The notes beneath the pieces were generated by a model. That model worked only from the letters and a program-made list of their open reading frames with translations. It did no database searches and had not been told where the DNA came from. Below are positions 54,396-64,000 of a stretch of 64,000 nt of DNA, piece after piece; positions within the stretch are counted from its first letter, which is position 1; every line of letters begins with the position of its first letter. A program made the translations under genes and the position numbers. The stretch is from Chrysemys picta bellii (taxonomy: Eukaryota; Chordata; Testudines; Emydidae): positions 103,563,546 to 103,627,545 of the forward strand of contig NC_088799.1 in NCBI RefSeq assembly GCF_011386835.1, in the 5' to 3' direction.

Positions 54396-56711
54396 TGGTG
54401 GGTGAACACTAGGAAAAAAGAAGTGTCTATGCCTTGGTTCTAATTTGGAAAGAAAATTGACCGACTCTGTCTCCAGCACCAGCACGATGCTTTCCGTGAA
54501 TGTCCTAGCCAGCGAGTTTGCCCACAGCAATGGTCACTGAAACAGCAAGTACTGCAGAAGATTCACAGAAGGCCAAGTGTGCATTCACGACTACCAGAAG
54601 TCGCACAGAAATCTGATTTTAAGCCTTACACAGCCACCATTCCCTGGTGAGCACAACCACGTTCCCTGGCAACCTCTGCCCGAAGGAGAGCCAGGTGGCC
54701 AATCTGCATCAAAGGGCGGGGGGGGGCACTGACCCTCTCTCTGACAGTCCTGGGACATGGGGTGTGTGTGAACAGTCATCTTCTGTAGACATGGAACATG
54801 GTGATTAGCGTTAAACGTTCGATGTGTGAATGGTCCTTTCACACGCGTGATGCCGCTGCCCGGCCGCACTCGCTGGTGCCTCGGAGTTCAGTCTGGGCTT
54901 CCCTTCCAGCCAGGGAAAGGAGCAGGCGACTGCAGCACCCTGAGCCATGCATGGGGAGGCCGGGATTCCTAGTCAAACTTGGGGCTTCCGTGTGGCAAAG
55001 CACAATACTGCCACCCCCCACCACTCCCACGGACATAGTACCAACCATTCCTTTTCCAGGACACAGGTGCCCTCAGGTCTTAACTGCCTGCCACCCACGC
55101 TTCCAGCTCCCTGCCAGTACACCCAGCATCTGTGCCATGCCCCCTTCCTCCCAAAACCCACCCCAGCTCCTACACTCCTCTGCAAGGGACAGCAGTCAAA
55201 TGAATGCTTCATAGATTGACACAACTCTGTGGGCACCAGGGAGTGAGCCCTAATGTCACCCTATGGAGAAAAGAGCAGCATCGTGGGAGTGCCTAGCACT
55301 GCAGTAGGACACGTGCCAGAAGCATTGATTATTAAAGATATCACATTGTACGTACGGGTCATGATGCTTCATAAGAAATTGCTTTCCTGATCACTAGAAA
55401 GGATCTAATTGTTCAAACCATTTCCCAGGGCCTGGAGCAGCTCCAGATACATAACAAATAATTTGTTTTCCACCTCGGAGCAGCTCTGAATGTTAAATAC
55501 AGCTGAAGTCGCTTCCCTTGGCTGTCGGCTCCTCCAGCCACCACACTTCACCGAACTCATCTGGCCCAGCACGTGTGGCAAGTATTTCCTGCATGGTACT
55601 TTCTCAGCGCCACACACAAGATGACTAATCCCGGCGTGAAGTCCCCTGTACGAAATCCCAGCCGGGCTCGCTGCTCTGGAGAAACTGCGTCTGGCCTTTG
55701 AAAGTCCCCATGAGTCTTGGAGCCAGTTAAGGTGACTGGATCTCTGGACCGTTAGAAGAAGAGATAAAAGTTGTAGCACGGACAGGGCCTAAGAGTTTGA
55801 GAGGAAGCCCAGAGGGCGGGATCCGGCTGAAAGCCTGAGTGCAGACAGGGGCTGATGGGCTCCGGGGCAGGTGGCTGAGGCTGGGTGGAAAGTGCTAGGG
55901 AGCAGAAGCTCTAAAGGTTGATAAGGGCAGGAAAGAAAGGTCTGAGCTGTGCTCACAGTTACACGCGTGTGAAAACCCCGCCAGCGTAGAGCTCTGCCTG
56001 TGCTAGAGTGAGGCCAAGAACCCAGCTGGATTCAGCAACACACTGGACATTTATAAGGAGGGTGGGAACACCTTAGCTAAGCTCCCAATGGAGGAGGATC
56101 TAAATCCTCCTGCCTCAGACCTCTTACGGAGGGAGTGGGGAAGAACCGCTCTCTCTGTGTTCACTGTAGAGCTTCCGGCTCCTTCCCTGAAGCATCCGGC
56201 CCTGGTCGAGACAGACCTGGCCTGGATGGGTCGCTGGGCTGGGCTGCCCTGGCAGTAATTAAGACTCCCACAGATCAGCTCCCCTGGGAGCTAAGCGTGC
56301 TTTAGAGAAGTGCACATTTATTGCCTATTGTACCAAATGCATCAAAAGGTCAATAGGGAAAATATTGTAACCAGTTTCTCCTGTTCAAATGGAACCCCTG
56401 GTATTTATTTAGCGGATGCACCTTCCCATGTGGGTGCCCAGTGCAGATGCTAATCCCCAATCTTCTCTAGTTACGCTAGGCAGAATGCCGGGATTATTTT
56501 TTTATCATGTTGACAGACAATACTGATGTTTATTTTTAAGCATTTTTAAAATTTTTATCTAGTCACATTTTCACAGTTGCAGGAAATTATGGAGGGGATC
56601 AGACAACAATTATTTAATGACAGTAGACACTGAAATTCAAAGAAATTAAAATTTACAACCATTAAAACACAAATTGTCAACATCCCACATAAAAAATATA
56701 CGAAGTAAATA
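54396..56711. other. Unassigned 2.3-kb interval
   Basis: A G run lies at 54717-54726. Frames of 120-138 codons at 54798-55214 and 55779-55405 have no recognisable domain. From 56460 to 56720 the sequence is AT-rich. No gene supported. Confidence 0.35.
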
Positions 56712-56719
56712 ACATAGAG

Positions 56720-56918
56720 CAGGGGTTCCCTCAGGGGGTCGCGAGGTTATTACATGGCGGGTGGAGAGCTGTCAGCCTCTACCCCAAACCCCGCTTTGCT
56801 TCCAGCATTTATAATGGCGTTAAATATATAAAAAAAGTGTTTTTAATGTATAAGGGGGATCACACTCAGAACTTGCTGTGTGAAAGGGGGCACCAGTACA
56901 AACGTTTGAGAGCCACTG
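56720..56918. mobile_element. hAT MITE, 199 bp
   Basis: Starts CAGGGGTTCCCTCAG and ends CGTTTGAGAGCCACTG, an imperfect inverted pair. The flanks ACATAGAG (56712-56719) and ACGTAGCG (56919-56926) match at 6 of 8. Non-coding. Confidence 0.75.
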
Positions 56919-56977
56919 ACGTAGCGTTTGATTGAGGGATCTTAGGCAAAGTAAGAAAATGTTGAAAGGAGAAGTCG

Positions 56978-57651
56978 TGTAACCATGCGCAGACTCACCG
57001 CTGCGGCGCCTCCGGCTGGTCGTCTCGGGAATTAACTCTCCAGCCTCCGGAGCGCCCCCTGTCAGCTGGTGTCTCACTTTCCCGCTGGCCCCTGCGTCCC
57101 TCCCGGACGCCCCTTTCTCGGGTGCTGCCCCCAGTTTCTGTGGGTCTCCCCACTCAGGGAAACCTCCACCCACTATCCCCACCTCGCCGCAGTATTTGGC
57201 TACTGCCAGTCACCAACTCGCCCCGCTCACTGGGGCAGACTGCAGTGTCTCAGCCATTCATCACAGGCAAGGGGGGTTTGGACCTGCTGCCTCGGTCTAC
57301 CCGTGGGCTGCCCCCTGCAACCCCAGTACCCGATTGGCCTTAGACTAGGCCACAGCCTGGGGTTTTCCAGGCCGGAGCTCCCCAGCTCCCTTGGCCTTCC
57401 CCCAGCCCTGCTCCACCCAGGTACCTTCTCAACTCCCTAGCAGCCAGGCCCTTCTCCCTCAACAAACAGAGAGAGTGTCTATGCTCCTGGCTCAAAGCCT
57501 TTTTCTGGGGGCCAGCTGTGGTCTGTCTCGGGCGTGGCTCCCAGCTGTGCCTACTTCCCCAATCAGCCTGGGAGCTGCTTGCCCCAGCCCCAGCCCTCTG
57601 CTGGGCTGTTCCAAGCCCCTCAGGGCAGGAGCGGGTGACCACCCCGCTGCA
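56978..57651 (-). mobile_element. LTR of an endogenous retroelement, antisense, about 674 bp
   Basis: On minus, the segment starts TGCAGCGGGGTGGTCACC and ends GCGCATGGTTACA, giving TG...CA ends. It is GC-rich with the look of a common turtle LTR ('caggctgattggggaagtag', 'gggcgagttggtgactggca'). No duplication or internal region is visible. The right end abuts a CR1 without spacer, so the neighbouring retrotransposon probably joined exactly at or truncated this end. Family and completeness are inferred from memory. Confidence 0.5.
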
Positions 57652-58517
57652 GGTAGATACGCTGGAAGGTAGGGATAGGGTCCAGAGTGACCTAGACAAA
57701 CTGGAGGATTGGGCCAAAAGAAATCTGATGAGGTTCAACAAGGACAAGTGCAGAGTCCTGCACTTAGGACGGAAGAATCTCATGCATTGCTACAGGCTCG
57801 TGATCGACTGGCTAAACGGCAGTTCTGCAGAAAAGGACCTGGGGATTACAGTGGACAAGAAGCTAGATATGAGTCAACTGTGTGCCCTTGTTGCCAAGGA
57901 GGCTAAGGGCATATTGGTCTGTATAAGTAGGAGCATTGCCAGCAGATGGAGGGAAGTGATTATTCCCCTCTATTCGGCACTGGGGAGGCCACATCTGTAG
58001 TATTGCATCCAGTTTTGGGCTCCCCACTACAGAAGGGATGTGGACAAATTGCCGAGAGTCCAGCGGAGGGCAATGAAAATGATTAGGGGGCTGGAGCACA
58101 TGATTATGAGGAGAGGCTGAGGGAACTGGGATTGTTTAGTCTGCAGAAGAGAAGAGTGTGGGGGGGGGGATTTGCTAGCAGCCTTCAACTACCTGAAGGG
58201 GGGGTTCCAAAGAGGATGGAGCTCGGCTGTTCTCAGTGGTGGCTGATGACAGAACAAGGAGCAATGGTCTCAAGTTGCAGTGGGGGAGACTTAGGTTGGA
58301 TATTAGGAAACACTATTTCACTAGGAGGGTGGTGAAGCACTGGAATGGGTTCCCTAGGGAGGTGGTGGAATCTCCATTCGTAGAGGTTTTAAGGCCCAGC
58401 TTGACAAAGCCCTGGCTAGGATGATTTAGCTGGGAATTGGTTCTGCTTTGAGCAGGGGGTTGGACTAGATACCTCCTGAGGTCTCTTCCAACCCTGATAT
58501 TCTATGATTCTATAAAT
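57652..58517 (+). mobile_element. CR1 LINE 3' end, sense, best preserved copy
   Basis: Starts in the RT C-terminal domain. The frame through 57653-58000 reads LEGRDRVQSDLDKLEDWAKR, then FNKDKCRVLHLGRKN and GSSAEKDLGITVDKKLDMS, all conserved CR1 ORF2 motifs. It breaks at a stop after the LGRPHL codons. The 3' region ends in the subfamily-typical GATATTCTATGATTCTATAA. This is the clearest CR1 in the window and defines the orientation of the others. Confidence 0.96.
57653..58000 (+). pseudogene. CR1 ORF2 reverse transcriptase C-terminal fragment
   Basis: About 115 codons of CR1 reverse transcriptase beyond the catalytic palm: the WAKRN-MRFNKDKC and VLHLG motifs, then GSSAEKDLG and the SIASRWREVIIPLY region. 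The catalytic YADD-type motif lies upstream and is absent. The open frame extends leftward into LTR sequence, so the apparent 160-codon protein is a chance fusion. Confidence 0.85.
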
Positions 58518-58879
58518 GTTGATTATCATTGATGGAGATAATTTTTGTCTGTTTCTGGTGTACAATGAAATCAACGTTTATCAACAAAAATCGAATCCTT
58601 CCAAGCCTATCGATAGGTATGAAAAGGAGAGTTCTGAAACCTCAGGCTGTGCTTTCATTGCAGCGAGTGCCTGTTTCCTTCGCATGTAATATATATACTT
58701 GGTGCTTTAACAGGGCCAATTTCACAAAACTGAAAACAATTATCAGCCAAATCAGCTAGGAGAACGAATTTAATCAAAAAATGTGAATAATTGGGAATCA
58801 TTTAAGAACACCTCACTAGCTGCCCAAAAAGCCGAAACCCCACAACTGAGGCCGAAGGTGTGCTGGTTAAAAAACTAAC
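58518..58879. other. Unassigned spacer
   Basis: No gene or element recognised. Confidence 0.3.
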
Positions 58880-59560
58880 CTGGTTGAGAGGGTAAGTGAA
58901 GACAGCTGTAAAAAATAAATATATAATAAATGGAAGAAAGGGGACATTAATAGTAATGAATATAAATCAGAAGTTAGAAACTGCAGAAAACTGATAAGGG
59001 AAGCCAAGGTACACAAGTAGAAATCTATGGCCAGCAGAGTTAAGGACAATAGGAAGGTGGGTTTTTTTAAATATAGAGAAACAAAAAGAATTCTGACAAT
59101 GGTATTGGTCCATTTCTTGATGGAAGTGGTAGAATTATCAATAACAGTGCAGAAAAGACAGAAGTATTCAATAAATATTTTTGTTCTGTGTTTGGGGAAG
59201 AAACAGATGATACAGTCTCATCATATGTTAACACTTTTTCTATTCCACTAGTATCTCTGGGGGATGTTAATCTGAAATGACTCATGCAGACATTTTTAAA
59301 TCAGCAGATCCAGATAATTTGCATCCAAGAGTTTTCAAAGAGCTGGCTGAGGAGCTCTCTGGACTGTAAAGACGGATTTTCAATAGGTCTTGGTGGAGTG
59401 GGGAAGCTCCAGCAGGTTGGAAGAAAGCTAATATGGTGAAAGAATAAACGGGATGACTCAGGTAACTATAGGCCTGTCAGCCTGACATCGATTCTAGGCA
59501 AGATAATGGACAGGCTGATACAGGACTCAATTAATAAAAAATGAACCATGCAAACCCCAT
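58880..59560 (+). mobile_element. CR1 LINE fragment, RT N-terminal region, sense
   Basis: Same subfamily and region as 18940-19540: 'attctgacaatggtattggtcc', 'ttcaataaatatttttgttctg', 'ttttcaaagagctggctgag', 'ggcctgtcagcctgacatcg'. It begins slightly further 5'. It stops near 'aattaataaaaaatgaa' without a 3' tail. Several stops; non-functional. Confidence 0.88.
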
Positions 59561-61901
59561 GGACTGAAATGGGGTTGTATGCATATAAATGAGACTGGAA
59601 TTTGGCTCAGTGCCCCTGTTACTGTTTCTAAGGCACTTTGAGATTCATGGATTGAAGGCGGTGCAGCGTATGTGTATAATACACTATAAGAGAAGGACTG
59701 TTATACGTCTGCCCCCATATTTCTCACACCTCCTGGGAAAGGCATCACAGAGACCTCATCTGCAGCTGGCCTCCTCAGGGTTCCAGCAGAACAGCTGACT
59801 CCAGCCCTGGAGAAGTTCTGGGATGTGGGCGTGTCTGTTTAAGCAGACAGTCTCTGCTGGCTTAATAGCACAAAGGTTAAAGTCTTGCTCTCCCGTACAG
59901 ACCAATGCTGGCATTCCCGCAGTAAACCAACCCACTTTTACAGCTGAAAGCTCAGAAACAACAAGGGGCTTCCTTAGCTGAATGCACTGACTGAATTAAC
60001 AGTTTCAATGCAACTGGGATGATTTTGCAGAAGGCCAGATAAGTTGGGCAGCAGTTCTCAGGTGGCGTTTAATAGCAGGGGCTCCTTGGTATCCATAATG
60101 ACGGGACACAGAGAGGAGAAAAGATGTGCTGTAGCGGTATGACGATAGCTCAAAGCAGCGATTGCCAACCAGACTTCATCACTACCCCCGCAGCAAATCC
60201 AAGGAGCGGAACAAGTAGTCCCCGCTCCTTTTATTGTGCACTGCCTTGCTCTCCAATCTATTTGTCAGCGCTAGTACACTGCTGGCACGCCTCACCGTTC
60301 TGCTGCTACCACGGTAATAACAGAGTAGCTACAGAGTGCACTCTGCTCTGGCCCTGGGTGTACAATAGCAACTGTAGCACCAGTTTCAGCCAGAGCTCAG
60401 CACAGGGTAATTAATGCCATTAATAATCCACCCTCATCATCCCCTTGTGGGCACACGATGGGAGCAGTCATCTCCCCTGGGTTTCTGGTAATATATAACG
60501 TAAGCCCTGCAGATCCCAACACCAGGCCTGGCAAGAACTCAGTCACAGTAATGTTTAGTTGTAGGGGTTTTAACTAGTGTGAAGGAGTAAACTAGCAAAT
60601 ATGTTGTTTTGCAATTACTCACAATTATTTTAAAGAAAACTTCAAAATCTGTATTAATTGAAGCCCTGCTGGGGCTTATTCACCAACCCACCAAGCTAAA
60701 AAGCATTAATTTGGCCCTGGATTGCCCCACTCCTTCACAAATAATCATCTTGATTATAGCCAGACTGTGTGAGTAGCCTCATTGGTACACATAACTTTAA
60801 ATGATTTCAACTTGTTAATTTCTTGACAAGTGCAATCAAGAGATAATGTAAGTTGCTTGTTAGAGTACAGACATCTCTGAATAAAAAATTCTCACTTCCA
60901 TCATTAGGAACAAATGTTTTCTCAAAGTCAGAAGAATCAACATAATCTGCCTTTTGATGCTGTGCTGGTGCCTGGGGAATAAGTGTCTCATCACGCTCTT
61001 TTAGTTCTTTAATCTCTTTAATTTAAGGCACTGGCAACTTTCCAAAATGATTTACACTCCTTTGTATTGCCACACATCTTCCCAGTTTTGCCTCTGAAAT
61101 TTTCTTTCCATGTCTCTGTCTAAAGAACTACTATTCAAGGGGTAGATGGGAGCTACAGTACCTGTAAGTGAGGGGCTGTGGTATTAGCATTGTTTAATGA
61201 TGAATTGAAAAATTGAATACTTTAGGACAGATGTTCTAACAAGCAGTGAGATCTTAGCACCTCTCTGTCAGACGTGATAGGTTAGGCTTGAATCTGTCAT
61301 TTCCTATGAATGCTCTATCACTGTGAAAGAATGCACAATAAGTATTAGTTCTTCTTGTTACCTCTCTTCCTACATGAGATGTTTCCACTTATTTTGCTTG
61401 GATCTATAGGAGTTTGTCTTTCACCATCTGGTAACCTTATCTGCATGTACCGTGGTGTGTACAGAAGAATCACAGAGTATCCACTTCGATTTCCTCAACA
61501 AAGTGTTTAATTTTTATTGTCAGAAAGAGAGAATATTTCCATGGCATGGAAGAAATCCAGACAGATCCTCACCAGGTCCCAGCCCACCTGGCCTCCCAGG
61601 CAGTCAATCAATACAGCTGACAGCTAAAACTTTCATTCACCTTCCATCTATTCCCAGGTCATTTCTACCCAGTAGGAAATTAGCAATTCACAATGGACTT
61701 TCGTGCATGGTGATATAGTCGGCCTTTTAGGCCCATATGATACAACAGCACATGACTTAACACACTGAGCGCGAGGCTACAAGGCCAGTCATTCAGTGCT
61801 ATAGGCAAGGATGGCTCAACCTTCAACCCTTTCTCCATAAATTGCAGCTGCCCTTTTCCCTTTGTAAAATGCTCAGATCACTAGAGTTTTTCCTGTTAAA
61901 C
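59561..61901. other. Unassigned 2.3-kb interval
   Basis: No gene or recognised transposon. Open frames are under 100 codons. 60540-61120 is AT-rich. Confidence 0.4.
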
Positions 61902-61909
61902 TGAATAAT

Positions 61910-62567
61910 TAGGGCCCTACTGATTTCATGGCCATGAAAAATGCATCACGAACCATGAAATCTGGTCTCCCCACTGTGAAATCGGGTCTTTTATGCTTTT
62001 ACCCTATACTATATAAATGTCATAGGGGGAGATCAGTGTTTCTTAAATTGGGGGCCCTGACCCAAAAGGGAGTTGCAGGGGAGTTAAAAGGTTATTTTAG
62101 GGCAGTCACGGTATTGCCACTCTTACTTCTGCGCCGCTGCCTTCAGAGCTGGACAGCTGGAGAGTGGCCACTGCTGACTGAGGGCCCAGCTCTGCAGACA
62201 GCGGCGCAGAAGTAAGAGTGGCAATCCCATACCAGGCCATCCTCCTTCCTTCTGCACTGCTGCTGACAGCGGCTCTGCCTTTAGAACTGGGATCCCGGCC
62301 AGCAGCTGCCGCTCTCCAGCTGCGCAGCTCTAAAGGAACCCTGCCACCAGCAGCAGCGCAGAAGTAAGGGTAGCAGTACTTCAACCCCCCCTACAATAAC
62401 CTTATGAAACCCCCCCACACACACACCTCCTTTTTGGATCAGGACTCCCACAATTACAACACCGTGAACTTTCAGATTTAAATAGCTGAAATCAAGAAAT
62501 GTATTATTTTTAAAATCCTATGACTGTGAAATTGACCAAAATGGTCCGTGAATTTGGTAGGGCCCTC
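61910..62567. mobile_element. hAT-like MITE with TAGGGCCCTAC termini, 658 bp
   Basis: The ends TAGGGCCCTACTGATTTC and GAATTTGGTAGGGCCCTC are inverted repeats. TGAATAAT flanks both sides (61902-61909 and 62568-62575; identity extends to 9 bp, CTGAATAAT). Subterminal arms ('ccatgaaatctgg', 'tgaaattgaccaaaatgg') surround a GC-rich foldback centre. Non-coding. Confidence 0.9.
62113..62225. repeat. 27-bp perfect inverted repeat inside the MITE
   Basis: Arms 62113-62139 and 62199-62225 are exact reverse complements (from ATTGCCACTCTTACTTCTGC). A further related arm, 'agcagcgcagaagtaagggt', lies at 62353-62372, so the centre is a multi-arm foldback. Confidence 0.9.
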
Positions 62568-62886
62568 TGAATAATGTTGTGATGATGGGACGTCAAACAT
62601 GACTTCAGCTCAGGTCTCTCTCTCTTGCATCCCTGCGATGCTGGGGGCTGGAGTTGAGAAGTTCTGCAGCTCCCTTTCCGGCCGACATTTCTACCATTCT
62701 ATGAAAGCGATGCACTGAAGTGCCAGACTCCGGCCCTGAGCACGTCCAGTGACCCCCATTCATGCTTGCTCTTTGGTGGGTCTAGGACTGAACACAGGTG
62801 CCCCCAGAGATTACACAGCTAATCCTGGTGAGTGGTTGGAGTACTGAACAGCATGGACCGAGCCCCCTTGTTCCACACGCTGCCCA

Positions 62887-63147
62887 GGCCTGGCCTACAC
62901 ACAAGACGCACTGGTTTAAACAGAGGTTCGATTTTAAACTGGTTTAGTTGAACTGCTGTAACTTTGTGTGTGGACTCTGTTAAACTCATTGACACCTGGT
63001 TTATAAATTCACACCTGGCAAGCCAAACGGATATAGCTATTTTATACTGATATAAGTAGGTCCACACAAGGGTTAGCACCTGTTTAACTAATTTGGGATT
63101 TAAACCAAGTTAAACCAGTGCAACTCCTGTGTGAAGACCAGCTGTAA
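62887..63147. mobile_element. MITE ('cctggcctacacac...gtttaaac' family)
   Basis: The left arm 'ggcctggcctacacacaaga' and right arm 'ctcctgtgtgaagaccagct' are imperfect inverted repeats. 'Actggtttaaac' and 'tttaaaccaagttaaaccagt' form a second inverted pair internal to the first. Non-coding; superfamily undetermined. Confidence 0.65.
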
Positions 63148-63287
63148 GAATGGCCCCTTACGCCCCACATTTATCACCTACTCGCAGCTCAAGGTCTGCA
63201 TACAGCCACGCCTGTGTAGAGTCTGTCGGCAATCTAGGATGCATTTAATCTCCAGGAAGCACATGGTTTTTCACTCTAAAGTCTGAG

Positions 63288-63365
63288 GGTCGGATTCTGA
63301 TCTCTTTCACAGCACAGTAAATCCGGACTTACTCCAGATATACAGTGGTGTGGATGAGATCACAC
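63288..63365. mobile_element. Small palindromic repeat ('gattctgatct...gatgagatcac')
   Basis: 'Gggtcggattctgatctctt', 'cagtaaatccggacttactcc' and 'agatatacagtggtgtggat' form the two arms of a common small palindromic element, whose consensus reads 'gattctgatctcagttacaccggtgtaaatccggagtaactcc' in pieces. Diverged. Confidence 0.5.
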
Positions 63366-64000
63366 TCTGTTACTAGTTATTTGCATTATTGTAGAGCCCA
63401 GAGGCCCAAACCAGGACCAGATCCCCCCAGCACTAAGGGAGAGGAAGTCACGGTCCTGAATTATTTTGTCATCTGGTTGGCTCTAGGATAGGATTTTTAC
63501 ATACCTGGTCTGTGTTTGGAAAACGCAGACGGTGGCTACTCATGGCTGTGTCCATGCTGAAACATTGCACAAGATGGTCATTCGTCCTCTGTCCTGGCAG
63601 CCAGGAGCAGCCAGCAAAGGAAAATGTTTCTCAGTGGGATGTATTTGTGGGGTAGGAATTTAAATCTAGTGGTCTCCAAGATTTTGCTTTCGATATTATG
63701 ACAATCACACGGAGGCCCAACATAAATGGCCCTTGAGGCTGCATCGGGAGTACAGTAATGAAATGCATTTGCAAATTTAGAGCTGTCTCCCCAGACAGGT
63801 GATTTAGTGCAACAGCAAAAACAATCCCATGGAACTGCAGCTAACTGTTTTAGGGAAATGTGTAAGGGCATCTGCACAGATTGTAGTAGCGCTAGAGGCT
63901 AGCTTGTTGCTTAAATGAGCTTTATTGCTCCTTCTATTACAAAAGGAACATCTTTGAAGTGCTACCAGCTAATCAGGGCTGTCCAATGCTCTGCTCTACA
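63366..64000. other. Unassigned interval
   Basis: A 99-codon minus-strand frame (63877-63578) has no recognisable domain. No element recognised. Confidence 0.35.

Noticed and set aside
57518..58000. 160-codon plus-strand protein
   Set aside because: The first third is antisense LTR and the rest is truncated CR1 ORF2, so it is a chance in-frame fusion.
1..64000. Prokaryotic or phage systems, CRISPR arrays, rRNA genes
   Set aside because: There are no regularly spaced repeats with unique spacers, no ribosomal RNA sequence, no dense long open frames and no Shine-Dalgarno-led genes; the repeat content is vertebrate.

Overview
This is vertebrate nuclear DNA, most likely from a turtle and at least from a non-mammalian sauropsid. 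The evidence is the repeat content: many fragments of chicken-repeat-1 (CR1) LINEs with the 3' tail motif ATTCTATGATTCTAT, hAT and mariner-type non-autonomous DNA transposons with CpG-rich palindromic bodies, Penelope-like retroelement ends, tRNA-derived SINE heads and one Ty3/gypsy relic. No stretch has the length, codon bias or domain content of a host protein-coding exon. Almost all open frames are below 130 codons, and the longer ones lie in GC-rich palindromic transposons. I support no host gene; the window looks intergenic or deep-intronic. Nothing prokaryotic (operons, CRISPR, IS elements) is present.

Layout. 1-10 kb: a short MITE, a 2.1-kb antisense CR1 split by a truncated hAT element (3251-5375), a second antisense CR1 (5536-6105), a Penelope-like end with a decayed hammerhead-like core (6601-6712), then mostly unassigned DNA. 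10-18 kb: an hAT-like element, a tRNA-derived SINE head, and an internally deleted Ty3/gypsy element (14243-16307, minus strand) that keeps both LTRs, a primer-binding site, gag and protease remnants and an integrase DDE core but lacks reverse transcriptase. A Penelope-like insertion with 13-bp target duplications sits beside its primer-binding site. 18-32 kb: CR1 fragments on both strands, an hAT element containing a second nested hAT-like element (20852-21627), two oppositely oriented pieces of an hAT transposase pseudogene with a CG-rich MITE inserted in one (25061-26600), a sibling MITE (29454-30046), a complete palindromic hAT MITE (31076-31404) and a 71-bp near-perfect palindrome from a Penelope-like tail (31501-31571). 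32-48 kb: MIR-like pieces, another Penelope-like insertion with 12-bp duplications (34081-34290), an hAT MITE, two mariner/Tigger-like relics, a ZNF143-like promoter motif (40641-40656) and a probable solo LTR (46315-47388). 48-64 kb: a sibling of the 35.7-kb hAT MITE with a perfect 8-bp duplication (49604-49914), a 160-bp unexplained inverted repeat (52299-52459), three more sense CR1 pieces, a second LTR directly abutting a CR1 (56978-57651), and several MITEs.

The elements do not form a pathway. They record successive insertions, and the nesting gives relative ages. The most interesting material is the hammerhead-like Penelope tails, the deletion-derivative gypsy element, the inverted hAT transposase pieces and the unexplained inverted repeat. 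All family assignments were made by eye from remembered consensus features; no database search was possible.
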